NCBI GenBank assembly: GCA_014773175.1
Contig: VXCM01000952.1
Location: 62,001-126,000 of the forward strand
Direction: 5' to 3'
Length of the DNA stretch: 64,000 bases
Source of the DNA: Lucifuga dentata
Taxonomy: Eukaryota; Chordata; Actinopteri; Ophidiiformes; Bythitidae
The first letter of the stretch is position 1. Each line of letters opens with the position of its first letter. The notes below the pieces were generated by a model. That model was not told the origin of the DNA, did no database searches, and saw nothing but the letters and a program-made list of their open reading frames with translations. Below, one piece after another: positions 49,061 to 62,757 of this stretch. A program made the position numbers and the translations under genes.

Positions 49061-50307
49061 CCAACTCCCCACTGCCGTCCCTGCCTGTTCTTTCACACAG
49101 GTGCTGGCAGACACTCACAGCAAATGGATTATTTGCCACATGCTCAGAAAAATTAATGCAAGCAACGATCACAGACTCAGGAATGATTCATTCAAAACTG
49201 TGATGAAATGACATGATTGATCGTTTTTACCGGGTTGCCAGGCTTTCTGTGCTCACGCCCCTTGATGAATAGCATCCATCACAATGACCCTCGCTTCTGC
49301 AGAGGTGGGTGTGTGTGTGGGGGGGGAGGTATTATTTGCTAATTAATCAACTTTGTGACTACAACTTTGTCACTGTAGAACTCATGAGTCATTCCTCTGC
49401 CTCTGCTGCTGAGACTGGTCAAGGACATTTAATGGAATCAGACCCCCACTAAATTTCTACAGCCACCCTGATTTCACTGTGAGGGGCTTATACACATACC
49501 ATCATATCTCATCTTATTTATCTCCTGTTACCTTGGCAGCATCGGTCTAGCCAATAACCTTCCCTTCTCTGTTGCCTTCATTAATTTTCTGTGTAAATTA
49601 ATCTGACTGTACTTCATGACTCAGGACTCTTCCTAAAAAGAAGTGGGAGATCAGATTGAACTCACCTTTCACCTGCCTTTTTTGTTGTTAAATTGAAGGT
49701 TTTTACAGACTGCTGTATGAAAACTGTTTCTGTTGTTTTGGGCAGGGTGGAGGTAGGCAGAAGTGTTTTTTTTTTTTTNGTTTTTTTTTTTTTTTTAAAT
49801 CACAATGCAGGTTCTGAACAAACCCAACCTCATACCTGACTGAAATTCTTTCCTTCCTGTATGTTTGAGACTTGGATAATAGATTTGTTCAGATTTAACA
49901 AGGGACTAGATGGATACTTTTTTTTTTTAAAGACAGATACATACATCCTATTAACCTTTAGACAACCACATAATGATTTGCTAAGCATGCTTATTTTCAG
50001 CAGTGTCTTGCTTAATTATACATTTACACATAGCTACAGCTACAATTTCATGCTAAATAAATCCATTGCTATGCTCTGGCTTTAATTGCTTGCTCAAGGG
50101 TACATGCACTATAGTTGTGCAGGGAGAAAAGGCATCAGTCATTCATTTCCCTTAGAAACTGATTTCCAGCCTCCGTCACTGCCATTTAAAACCTCTCGAT
50201 GGTATAATACAGTGTCATCTTTAGTACATGTCTGTATGTTGAAGGGTTCTAGAGGTGAGTTGTCATGTCCTTGCAGCTATGTAACACTGGATTTATTGGT
50301 GGGTGTG

Positions 50308-50958
50308 TTAAAGGACCATATCAGCCATTTTGCATGTTTGAGGCTAATATATTCAGTTGTCATACACATAATGTTCCTGACAATCATTTCCCAAAGCATA
50401 CTACCCAAACAGTGAATTAAAAAAAAACAAACAAAAAAAACGTTCCTACCTTCCAGACTGCCATTGGTTTCAGTTCATTTGGTATGCTATTCAGATCAAC
50501 TTGTTGATACTTGAAACATTCTTGGGATAGGTAATCCATCATTGCAAACAAGAGAAGTATTCAGATTTTTTTCAAAGTGCAATAAAAAGTGCAGAGGGAT
50601 CTGAAAATGCTTCCTATGGTGCATTCAAGTGCTGTAGTGAAGAACTGACAACAGGAACCATTTTTAGATCACTCCACGCTTTTTATTGCACTTAAACGCT
50701 AAAATCACATAACTTTGAAAAAACCTGAATACACTTCTTGTTCACAATGATGGATTAGCAATCCCAAGAAAAAGTATCAACAAGTTGATCTTCAGCGTAC
50801 CAGAAACCAACGGCGGTCTGGAAGGTACGAAAAAAATTTTTAATTCACCATTCTAGTAGTGTATGTATGCTTTGGGAAATGATTGTCAGTAACGTTACGT
50901 GTATGAAAATTGAATATATTAGGCTCAAACATGCAAAATGGCTGGTATGGTCCTTTAA
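50308..50958. mobile_element. 650-bp TTAA-bounded inverted-repeat element
   Basis: TTAAAGGACCATATCAGCC at the left is mirrored by GGTCCTTTAA at the right, and the arms match as inverted copies over about 300 bp each (for example ATCAACTTGTTGATACTT and its complement), leaving a short spacer near 50620-50640. TTAA at both ends fits piggyBac-type insertion; there is no transposase frame, so it is a non-autonomous fold-back MITE. Confidence 0.75.
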
Positions 50959-51739
50959 GGCCAGCAGAAGCTCCAGAGGAAGTGTCTGTAATATGTGTTG
51001 AGCTATGCAGTAGTGACTGATGTCTGCACTTCCACGTATGCATAGCTGCAGATCCAAACCAGGTTCAGCCTGTAGTGCTGAAGCCTTTTCAAGCATTACG
51101 AACAGTTTGATATGGTTTTTCCACCTGTATTTTCACAGTGGTTTCAATCTAGTAACTCAGTATTGCCACTCGGTAGTTATGAGTTTAAAGACAGAGAACA
51201 TCCTAAAACTCTGTAGTCGCAGCGTCTTTCTGAGAGATTTTTGCTCCTCATAGCAACCACTGATACCCTTGTCTGTCTTCATCAGGTGGTTCAGGAGATG
51301 CAGCTGACAGGAGGGCACATGAAATCTATCTTCATGCTTTCATTCTAAAACATTCCCTTCACCAGATTTCAAAATTAGAATGAGAGTGCAAACTGCTCAG
51401 ATCAATAGAGCCAGAGCTCACCTGGCCATATCTCAGAATGATTTTTCTCATCTTTGCTATTGATCGTCCCCATCCTTCCTCCCTTCCTCTCTTTTCTCTC
51501 AGAGATGACCTTGTGTAAGTGACTTCAGGTTTTGACTGGCACTGTTCTGTGGTCATGACTGTATTCCAGGAAGATGGGGGCCACACCAAAACTCCTCCCT
51601 CAGTGACAACGCGTGGGGATGTAATTTGATACAGTACCCAACTAACAGGAATATAGTGGGACACACCGCACAAACACATATGCACACTTAAGCTCAGACA
51701 CGTACATAAAAACATATTTCCAATCTCTTCTGCTCTCAG

Positions 51740-51935
51740 GCCAGCCAGGTCAGAGGGCTGTTTGATCAGACCATGTACTTCGGATAAAGCAGGGCATCCT
51801 GGGACAGAGTTTGTGTATTGTAGACTCCTGGAAGGACAGAAAGCCAGAAAAGAGGTCAAGATGATTTATGGATGGATGAAGTTCATGGCACAGGAATTGA
51901 TTGTGTATCTGTGTGAAACTTCCCTGTCTCTCCAG
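51740..51935 (+). pseudogene. nup210l: Possible nup210l remnant exon h with frame change
   Basis: Bounded by ctctcag and ccag|gttagt. The first frame (GLFDQTMYFG) stops at TAA; another continues GTEFVYCRLLEGQKARKEVKM. It sits just before the best C-terminal fragment, where the family has F.....G.Y.C......L....RK. Moderate to weak support. Confidence 0.4.
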
Positions 51936-52494
51936 GTTAGTGGCGCCCTTTACTGTTCCAATTCTTTCACCACCTGAGAATGACTTCCAGACGACTGACT
52001 TAACATCTCACGCTTGGTTCCGGTAGAGTTTGACACAAGGATAAAAAATGACAGTCAGTGCATCTGTCTTTCTACAAACACACATTTTCACATTATAACA
52101 CATATAAACATGTGAGAACCAAACAGGATTTGATTGTTTTTATATTTGTATGAAATCAGAATAGTAAACTTCCCTCCTATTACAAACAGTAGTCCATCTC
52201 TATTAGCTTCATGCTCCCAAATGCAGAAGATTGAAATAGTGTAAACTGCAGTTTAGCGCCCCCTGCCTAGACTCAAACTCTACAGTGTATGTTGGCTTCT
52301 TCAAGAATATTCACCACTGGTTGACCACACGCACACACTCCTTTCTCATCCCTAAACTCAGAAAAGTTCCACTAAACAAAGTGCATTCCCTCCCTCTTTG
52401 ACTCATGCATGCAACTGTCGAGCATCCACTGCAGCTGCATCCTCTCCTCCCTCTCATCATTTCTCTTTCTGTGAGGACAGGCCTCTCTCTCTAG

Positions 52495-52647
52495 GTTGTT
52501 TCTGTCACAGTTGCTCTTAGGTGGTCCAGTGAAGCTGCCATATCTGCCAGTGTGCCACTTCTCTATGTTGCCCCGTCCCTGACTGGCCTTCAACCCAGAG
52601 CTGAACTCACTGTGATGGGCACCAAGAACAAGCTTTCATCCCTCAAG
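52495..52647 (+). pseudogene. nup210l: nup210l remnant exon i (best preserved)
   Basis: 153 bp, phase 0 at both ends, acceptor ctctctag and donor aag|gtgagt, open throughout. It reads VVSVTVALRWSSEAAISASV then PLLYVAPSLTGLQPRAELTV and ends KNKLSSLK. This parallels the NUP210 region VVSASL.....VGAEVPF.PGL...QAE..LSN close to the C-terminal membrane helix. Downstream exons for the membrane helix and tail were not found. Confidence 0.6.
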
Positions 52648-55600
52648 GTGAGTCTTTCACACACACGCACAGTTACACAGCTTTTTAAACAGTGTGCATG
52701 TGCTTACTCAGTTTAAAGTCTCATCATACACATTTGACATGTTGATGTATATATGTGCATCTACAGCTTTGGCATTAACTGCCTCACTATACAGACTTAA
52801 TGGTTTGGATGTCTACCTCTATATAATGTGTTCGCTGTAGCAGAACTCTCTTTTTGGATGTTAAAATGACTAAATGTTTATATTTATTTACATTGCACAA
52901 ATTTGTACTAATTATTAAAAATAACTTAGTAGGCAAAGATTAATTAAAATAGGACAAAAAATTTAAGCCATCAGTTTTGAGGTTTTAAGTTTGGACATGA
53001 CTGCACTATCATACTTCTGTCTCTGCAGTCCCAGCGGCAGAGCAAATTAATTGGCAGGGCAGTTGATGTTTATGGGTGGGCATCAGATTGGATTGGTCAG
53101 ATTAGATTGTTGGCGGGGGGGGAATCGCGGAAACTCGGCATTTAGGCATTTATTTTATTGGCTCCGAGGTCGATTTCGCCTAGCCAACATAACGTTTTAT
53201 GTTGAACTCGGCGCGCATCTTTGTTGTGCCTCAAACTGCATCCTTACCGAGAATTGCATCCCCACTCCTGGACAACGGATCATGTAATCTAAGACAATAT
53301 TTATTACTTTGAAAAACTTCTTAGAGGCAATATAATAGGAGGTATGTGGGCAGCATCGATTATAGTCCACTCTTATTTTGTCGTTATTTCTGCCAAAAAA
53401 TACATCCCCTCCTTTCTCAGCCCTGAGGAGGCTCACATGCACCAAACTCTCCCTGTCACATCCAGACAGCCCCAAATGTCAGCTGTTAAAGTGATTTCAT
53501 TCCTTCATCTTGGGGATGCAAATCTCAGTAGGGATGTATTTGACCTGTTCATCTGCTCAGTCTGTGCGCCCGCCCTATAGATACAGGCAAATGGCTCAGA
53601 TAGTAATGTGACCTGAGACACACCTCCATACGCTGTTCACAAGAGTTTTTTTTTTTTTTTTTTTTTTTTTNGATGATGTGAATCCATCTTGATTTCTCGC
53701 ACCACCAAACTTCAATGAGGAGCTGTCATAAATTCACATCGCGACAGGTGACACGTTTTGCAGCCTGTTTGTTTGCTTAAATTCATTTTAATTACTCGTA
53801 ATTCCCCAAGTAGGCTATGACACGCACAGTGTATTACCCGCACCCAAGACAATTTACAATNACTCGTAATTCCCCAAGTAGGCTATGACACGCACAGTGT
53901 ATTACCCGCACCCAAGACAATTTACAATTTAAAACCAGAGTTTGACGTGTTGTTATGGTGATGACGATTATTGGTCAGAAAAAGAACAAACGGGCCACAA
54001 AGTCTGTAACGATGTCTAGGTGGACCCAAGGACAGAAACGGAGACACTGACAGGCGGAAGCTTGAATGTTGCTGACCATTTAGTGAATGAAATAAAATAG
54101 GCTACTGCTTTACAAAAAACTGCCAAATGGGCAAAACTGACTAACCTGATGCTGCTATAGACAAACTGGGGATCTTCACGGCAGCCCTCTTTGTTCCCTG
54201 GTTAGACTCATTACTGACTAAGATACAGCAACCAGATACTCCAACACAGAACATAGATACCTTAGAAAACAGGTGAGTTAATTGATAACTAATTAAGTCC
54301 GTCATTACTCTGCCTGCTGACAGCAGCACCTGGACAGTGATGTGACAGCAGTCACAGCAGTCGTGTTTTGTAGTGAGGATGCGTCTGTATTGTGCTATGG
54401 TAATTAGCATAATTACTTCTCTGTTGTCTTATTTGACCACAATTGTCTTAAATGATAGTGGATATATTCTTTTTTTTTTTTTTTTTNTTTTTTTTTTTTT
54501 TTTTTAAACTGCCGATTTCATCTGGGGGGGAAAGACGTTCAAAGGGGCGGGCAATGCCCGCCCATAACGCCGGGTCTGTGTCTCTGGCTGTCTCCACTTC
54601 ACTGAACTGGATTAAGATTGTGTCCCACTCCACCATTATCACACCCCACCAGTATCACTCTCCTCAGCAGACACATAACATGTACTTTCCTATCAGATGG
54701 CCACAGACTAAAAGGTTCCCAGACAATCTTAATTACAGTACCTGTTACTTTTATGCCTTTGTCACTTTTGGGACTTTGCCCTCAGCCCAGTGTTTCCTGC
54801 TTTTGTAGTGCATCGCCACATTCATAGTCATTGGAAAGTACAGTTAACATTTCTTATACTGAATGTACATGTTTTTTTTCCCACTGTTTCCAAGCTTGTC
54901 ATTGGATGAATAGTGAAAAGCTGTGGTTGCATGAACCTATGAAAGTCTGTTATAACACTTTTTAAATTCTATGAATGAAAACTGAAAAATTTGTGACATA
55001 AAATGAATGCTGATAATATAACTGTAACTAATGCGATACTAATCATCTAGTAAAGAGAAATCACTTCAGAATTACATTCCCAGAATTTTATTTGGAAGGC
55101 TTTTCGTGTTATACAAGCAACATACAAGAAAACTGTAACCATAGCAACCTGAAAATTCTAACCTGAAAATTATGTAAATGCTTCCTCTCGAGATTTAATT
55201 TCAGTCTTTATTCAGTACAAGTTAATGCAGTCACATATGTAGACTGCTATTGGCCTACATGCCCACAAGCCCAAACAATACCTGCTGTGAATATAACTCA
55301 CACACCTCAAATGATATCTGCTGCTCTAGCTGTTCCATCTGTCCCATGCTTCAGTCCTGATTTTTGTAGTTTGGAACACATTGCACACACAATTTTGCAA
55401 CTGAACATAAATTTATCCCTTATCTCGTTTTTGTAGGAGGCCTGCAAGCATATTTTAATTATCACAATTTTCAGTAAGATGACATTTAATAAGTGTCACA
55501 TCGCTGTGACTGTTTTATAAGCAGCCAAAAACATCAAAACAGCTGGCATTAGCTTTACTTGGATCAACCACTATTCTGACAGAGATCCTCCCTCTGTAGA

Positions 55601-56389
55601 CACCACTGGCTTTACAGCAAGATGCACTGAGTTAGCAGATATGTATATAAGTCCAAATTTTTTCACCACAGCTAATATACATCATTTAATATTCAATTGT
55701 GCAAAGTGCAGCCATAACACTGCAGATCTGTGTAGGAAAGGACAACAGCCTCTTGACTGTAATTTACACTCTCAGCCACAGTGTCTTATTTCCTAGAAAT
55801 ATTGTGGTGTTTTGAAAGGAAAGTTGCATAAATCTGTAGTGCTGAGCATCTGTTAGAAAATATTTGCAAGGCATATTTCATGCCCCTCGCTTTACTGGAA
55901 AATGCTTGTGCTTGATCACTTTATGACAGAATGCCAACAAATGCAAATCACATTGCATAAAAAAAAAAATAGAGGCCACGTCATCTGTACACTTTGAGGA
56001 TACAACCTGCTGGAATAACTGTTCTCAAATGCCCTGATCTTTTTCCACATTTTAGAAGTATCTTTCCATACTTTGGGTCCTAAAGTGACAAAAAAAATCT
56101 TTTAGCAGACATCTAAGAACCTACAGAGAAAAACAGGAAACCTGATAACAAATATGCAAGATTTTTTAACCAATAAAAACTCTAAATTTATTGGCAGAGG
56201 AAAAACAAGTGGATGCAAGGTATAGGTGGGGTCTCAACAAGGCCAAATATTTGATTGGCTGATTCTTGCATTACTTGACTGTCTGCCCCTCTCCATTTCA
56301 TCCAGCTTAATTCATTCCATGGCAGTGTCACTTGATGACAAAGTTTGGTCCATCTCTTCCTCAACTGCGTCCAAACTTCTCTGATCACA
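52648..56389. other. Intergenic region between nup210l remnant and rps27
   Basis: No gene recognised. It contains a poly-T gap (N at 53671), a 67-bp gap duplication at 53794-53928, a dispersed-repeat candidate near 54004-54180, a poly-T gap (N at 54487) followed by a GC-rich 9-bp-arm palindrome at 54545-54563, and AT-rich sequence up to the rps27 stop. The last part includes the rps27 3' UTR. Confidence 0.7.
53794..53928. repeat. Exact 67-bp duplication around a single N (assembly artefact)
   Basis: 53794-53860 and 53862-53928 are identical and flank N at 53861. Confidence 0.85.
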
Positions 56390-58496
<2,107 letters not shown>

Positions 58497-59733
58497 GTCT
58501 GCGTGTTTGAAGCCTCACCGGAAAACAAAAATCACACATTGGCGATACACCGGAAGCTGCTGGCCAACGAGAAAATTTGCCGGAAGTTAAAAGTTTCTGT
58601 GGATCAAAATTAGTGGTGAATAATAGTGATAGTAAAACACGTTGACGAACACGTTTTCTGTTTAAGTGTCCTGATGTCAACTTTTTTCTTTTTTTTTTGG
58701 CCATTTTTTTGTCAACTGAATTTGTTTTGTCTTAGATTATTTTTCAATTTATGATTAGAGAATGAAGCTACTATATGACGAAGAAAAAATACAATATTAA
58801 AATTCGTAGAGGGTTATTTTGTGGTATTCTAGTACTCAGTGACTTTTATGACCTTTGCATCTTGGCAGTAAATTTCGGAAGGTGATCATGATGGTGGCCG
58901 CTTACATAAAGTTATTATGTTGAATAATCTGGACATTTTCTTTGTGATATAATTCTATTATAGCGAGAGCTACTACTTTTGTCACTTAATAGCTAACTTT
59001 CAAAGGAGATAACCTACACTGACGAAATCAAACGTCCCTAAGGGAATAGTGAGAATATCGGGAATTAAAAAAAAAAAAAAANTAAAAAAAAAAAAAAACA
59101 TAACGCAAAAGACTTAATTACTGAGTGCCACAGAGCTACTACAAGTCGTTCAGTAAGATGAAAAACATACACTGTGTTCACATAAAGTAATATATATTGA
59201 AAGATCAACCAAATGTGACGACATTTCAGTATTATCATCTTTAACTGATCAAACTGCGCCATCTACTGTTCATATTGGGTATCTGCAGGTTTGAGCCTCT
59301 GTTCCTGAGCACTGCCACACCACGTAACGGGTGGATCAGATCCGGGCCCACTGCAAGTTTAAGTGGACAGAAAGGAAAAACAAAAAAACGTCAACCCAGG
59401 ATGTCAGTAAACTGACTCCTAGAAAAAATCAAAATGCTTTTTTAAATGGATTCAACGATGAAGGCTGATCTGCGGTAGAGAGAAGAACTTTTGTGCTTTA
59501 TCCAGCGCAGACAACTCAGAGACTGCGGGGGGGAACGGAATTTACCGGTGACAAGTCTGCAGAGAAAAGAGGAAAAGACCGTCTAATCGTTTCATGGATC
59601 TTCTTTGTGAAGTTTTTTCACTTTACTTTCAATGTGAAAGGAGTTTGCGAGAAAGAGCAAAGGCCTGAAGTGAATGAAAGCAACATTCCAATCTTTCCCC
59701 TTTCTGCCTAAATTTTGAAGAACAGCTCCAACC
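58497..59733. promoter_or_regulatory. Divergent promoter region of rps27 and rab13
   Basis: About 1.2 kb between the two start codons, holding both 5' UTRs. The rps27 side has pyrimidine-rich TTTTGTTTTCCGG on the minus strand near 58516-58528, which could be a TOP-type start. A poly-A run with N at 59082 interrupts the middle. No TATA box is evident on either side. Confidence 0.5.
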
Positions 59734-59857
59734 ATGGCGAAAAAGTATGATTTCCTTTTCAAACTCTTACTCATCGGGGACAGCGGTGTGGGTAAAACAT
59801 GTCTGATCATCCGTTTTGCTGAGGACAACTTCAACTCTACGTACATATCCACCATCG
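59734..59857 (+). CDS. rab13: rab13 coding exon 1
   Basis: Encodes [20 protein letters not shown], then [20 protein letters not shown] and I, plus one base of Gly. Donor atcg|gtacgt. Confidence 0.96.
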
Positions 59858-62421
59858 GTACGTTTTAGACTGTAATGTTCGCTTTACTACCGACGTTTTT
59901 TTTGGATCAGCTTGTTTGGAACTTGGAACAGAGTCAGACATGTTTACTGAAGGGAGACATTTCATTCTTCCTCTGATGTTTGACACTGTTCAAACTGGTT
60001 TTCTCAGTCTGACACTGTTTCATGTCTGAACTAGTCTGTGCTCTCATATAATTCTTCTTTTACTCCTGCCTCTTATCTTCTTTTCCTGTTGAATGTCCTG
60101 TATCTTCCCTCACCCTCTCCCTCAGATCTCATTCCTCTCACTTGGCTCTCAGTAGATCCACCCACCCTCATTCCTATCTCTTTTACCATCTCTATGCTCC
60201 CAGAAGAATGGTTGGCCTTCTGGTATGTTCTGCACAGGACAACCCCCTCCTCTGTCCATGTTGTCTATCCCAGTTTGACCATCCTCAAGGAAACTCAAAG
60301 AAAAAAAAAAAAACCAGGAGTCAGTGTATCCTGCAGGCCTTGTACATCTTCAGTGTGTCTGTTTGGGGTGTAAGAGGAATGCACTATGGGGGTCAAAATC
60401 ACAGTGAAAACTATGATTAAAACTGTCTCCACCCAAGTGCTCATTGAGGTTGACCTATATATGCTACATTGCGGAGTGTGTTTGTGTGTGCGTTCATATT
60501 TGAGGTATTTAACTCATTTTTGTCCCTGTTCTTTCAACTGTTTTTCAGGCATCGACTTTAAAGTAAAAACCATTGAAGTTGATGGAAAGAAAGTGAAACT
60601 ACAGGTCTGGTAAGAGATGATTAGTTTAGTGTTTTGGTAAAAGCAGATAGCGCTGATCTGTTCATTTCTGTCTCACTTTTCTCTGTCTGCCTCACTTTAT
60701 TTTCCTGAGAAGAGGAAAGAGGAACCTCCCTCTTAGTCTCCAAATCAGGACTTTATGACAGGGTTTATTGTCCAACTATCCATCACTCATGACCTCCACA
60801 GAGAGTCACTTCATGCCACTAGATAGAGATTTCATTGTTGAAGTGTTGTCCTACTATAACATGGTAAATTCAACATGTTACATCATTGTAAAATTCACAT
60901 TAAATGTACATCTACCCAGTCTAACTTTGTATTAACTTGAGATATACATGCATGAGTGTAAGGAGTTTGTGTATGTGTTTTTCGTAGGGACACAGCAGGG
61001 CAGGAGAGGTTTAAGACCATCACGACAGCCTACTATAGAGGAGCCATGGTGAGTGAAGAATATCTGCAGAAGAATTACACCAAATAATCACACCTTTCTC
61101 TGTACCTTCAAATGAACTCGTAAATCGTCTTCCTATCTATCAGGGCATCATCCTGGTGTATGACATCACTGATGAGAAGTCTTTTGAAAACATTCAGAAC
61201 TGGATGAAGAGCATCAAAGAGGTGAAACTGTATGGCTGAAGCATGGCATAGATATTAAGAATCAGAATCAGAATTCTTTTATTTGCCAAGTACAAGTGCA
61301 TGAGGAAATTCTCTTGGTGCATGGTGTCAGAAAAAAATATTAATAGAAGCATAAACAATATGTATAGGTAAAAAAAACAAATGTGCAAACAGGCAAACAA
61401 GATTGCACCAACAGTGAATAAGTAAACATGAGTAAAAATAATGTAAACAGGTAGAGAATGCAGTATTGCACCAATTGTGGGTATGCAAACATAACCAGTG
61501 AGATTAAGTAAAGAAATAATGTGAGAAATAACTAAGTGAATAATAATGACATTTAGTAATGAGTAAGTAAAGTGTAATTTAGAAAAGTAAAAGTAATTTA
61601 GAGATAACTTAAGTGTTTAATGACTTATAACTGTATCTTTTTTTTACGTTTAAAAACATTTTGGCCAACCATTACAGCAAGGATGTCTGGGATTTGACAA
61701 AGCTTTAATCTGCTCTTCTTAAATGTGCTTACAAGTAGGCAAATATGCCTGAATAAGTACACTTCAACCTGTCCGTAATCGATTAATTGCATCCCTCTTT
61801 CCCAGAATGCATCAGCTGGTGTCAGTCAGATGTTGCTAGGTAATAAGTGTGACATTGAAGCAAAGCGGAAAGTTTCCAAGGAGACAGGAGAGAAGGTGAG
61901 TTGATGCTAAAAGAAGCTCAATTATGTTTTTTTTTAATTGCATCTTTTTTTTTTTTTTTTNTTTTTTTTTTTTTTTTTGCTGTAATTACTGAGTGTTGAA
62001 TCAGTGGATATAATTCAGAAAATAAAAGGTAAATAAAACTTGCTCCATCATGCAATAAAAATTGTCTATGTGATAAAGAAACATAATATAAATGAGGACA
62101 CGCTGACAACCTCTTCGGACTCATTTTTAAATAAAGGGTGCGGTTATCGTGACAATGATTTGAGTACTGAGCATACACACATTTTGATGTACCAGCTTTT
62201 TGTATTTACTTAAGAGGACATATATATCCTGATATACTCTTATCTCAGTCTGTGTCTATCATTGACAGCTGGCAAAGGATCATGGGATCAGGTTTTTTGA
62301 GACCAGTGCAAAGTCCAGCATCAATGTTGAGGAGGTGAGATGGAAGATAACAGAACCAGAGAGAATATGGCTTATTTTATGATGACTATCATGTGTAAAT
62401 ATAGTTTTACCACACAATGCA

Positions 62422-62466
<45 letters not shown>

Positions 62467-62757
62467 GCAGTCTTTTTTGTCTCTGGCACGAGACATACTA
62501 CAGAAGTCCAGCAGGAAACCAGTAAGTAGCGACAAAATGCCACATTATTTAGATTACTTCCTATTTACCATGCTAATTAATATAGCATGATTATCAATGG
62601 ACTTATGGGTTGTTTCTTTGCATTTTTCTGTCTAATTTCAAAGTGTTTTGATTTTATTTTTCCTCTGCCTTTCCTTGTTCAACAGGGCCCCACAGGTCGA
62701 GAAGTGAAAATCACCAGCAGTGCACAGAAAAAATCTTCCAAGTGTGTTCTTCTTTAG
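59734..62757 (+). CDS. rab13: Rab13 small GTPase (whole gene, 8 coding exons)
   Basis: Small GTPase of the Rab8/Rab13 branch, acting in trans-Golgi/recycling-endosome traffic and tight-junction assembly (family knowledge). Joined exons give 200 aa (human 203). Motifs: P-loop GDSGVGKT at 15-22, switch I STIGIDFK, DTAGQ at 63-67, NKCD at 121-124, ETSAK at 149-153, and C-terminal CVLL for prenylation. [11 protein letters not shown] and [18 protein letters not shown] are Rab13-type; Rab8 differs here. The extreme C-terminus (VKIT, then KKSSKCVLL) looks more like Rab8. Start chosen at accATGG with the universal [13 protein letters not shown] opening. Head-to-head with rps27 as in human. Confidence 0.95.
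59858..60548 (+). other. rab13 intron 1
   Basis: 691 bp, pyrimidine-rich, with a poly-A run near 60300-60312; nothing else recognised. Confidence 0.85.
60549..60609 (+). CDS. rab13: rab13 coding exon 2
   Basis: 61 bp, encoding [19 protein letters not shown] after completing Gly; ends in the split Trp codon at tg|gtaaga. Confidence 0.96.
60610..60987 (+). other. rab13 intron 2
   Basis: 378 bp, no signal recognised. Confidence 0.85.
60988..61048 (+). CDS. rab13: rab13 coding exon 3 (switch II)
   Basis: Encodes [20 protein letters not shown] after completing Trp; donor atg|gtgagt. Confidence 0.97.
61144..61221 (+). CDS. rab13: rab13 coding exon 4
   Basis: 78 bp, phase 0, encoding [20 protein letters not shown] and MKSIKE. 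Donor gag|gtgaaa. Confidence 0.97.
61222..61805 (+). other. rab13 intron 4
   Basis: 584 bp, mostly a dispersed repeat (about 61258-61500) of the type also seen at 21121-21400, with an A-rich tail. Confidence 0.8.
61258..61500. repeat. Dispersed repeat of the TTTTATTTG...CAAGTACAAG type
   Basis: Contains AGAATCAGAATCAGAATTC, TTTTATTTGCCAAGTACAAG, then GAGGAAATTCTCTTGGTG and two ATTGCACCAA blocks. It shares block order with 21121-21400. Confidence 0.5.
61806..61895 (+). CDS. rab13: rab13 coding exon 5 (NKCD)
   Basis: 90 bp, phase 0, encoding [20 protein letters not shown] and [10 protein letters not shown]. Donor aag|gtgagt. Confidence 0.97.
61896..62268 (+). other. rab13 intron 5
   Basis: 373 bp with a poly-T run interrupted by N at 61961; no other signal. 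Confidence 0.85.
62269..62334 (+). CDS. rab13: rab13 coding exon 6 (ETSAK)
   Basis: 66 bp, phase 0, encoding [20 protein letters not shown] and EE. Donor gag|gtgaga. Confidence 0.97.
62471..62521 (+). CDS. rab13: rab13 coding exon 7
   Basis: 51 bp, encoding [17 protein letters not shown]; acceptor preceded by a (TC)n tract of about 38 bases; donor cca|gtaagt. Confidence 0.95.
62686..62757 (+). CDS. rab13: rab13 coding exon 8 (hypervariable tail and prenylation motif)
   Basis: 72 bp with stop, encoding [20 protein letters not shown] and VLL. The single C-terminal Cys in a CaaL box predicts geranylgeranylation. Confidence 0.95.
   Translation, partial: GPTGREVKITSSAQKKSSKCVLL

Larger units (their letters stand above)
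42975..52647 (+). pseudogene. nup210l: Decayed nuclear pore membrane glycoprotein 210-like gene
   Basis: At least six exon-sized fragments on the + strand align by eye, in the right order, to the NUP210 (gp210) family, the large nuclear-pore membrane glycoproteins with a lumenal domain of Ig-like repeats and one C-terminal membrane helix. They cover roughly the middle of the lumenal domain and the part before the membrane helix. No intact frame joins them: one fragment has a frameshift and stop right after the conserved FPWQP, others carry stops, and most family exons (N-terminal third, large central part, membrane helix) are missing. Position and orientation beside rps27 match human NUP210L, favouring nup210l over nup210. 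A heavily shortened working gene is possible but unlikely. Confidence 0.72.

Noticed and set aside
51286..51346. Short frame VVQEMQLTGGHMKSIF after a cttcatcag acceptor
   Set aside because: Lies in the nup210l interval but has no donor and no clear family match, so it was not listed as a remnant exon.
51359..51859. 166-codon minus-strand open frame
   Set aside because: Overlaps a better-supported + strand remnant exon; no motif or splice context on the minus strand.
56188..56388. 66-codon minus-strand open frame after rps27
   Set aside because: It lies in the rps27 3' UTR directly after the stop and resembles nothing known.
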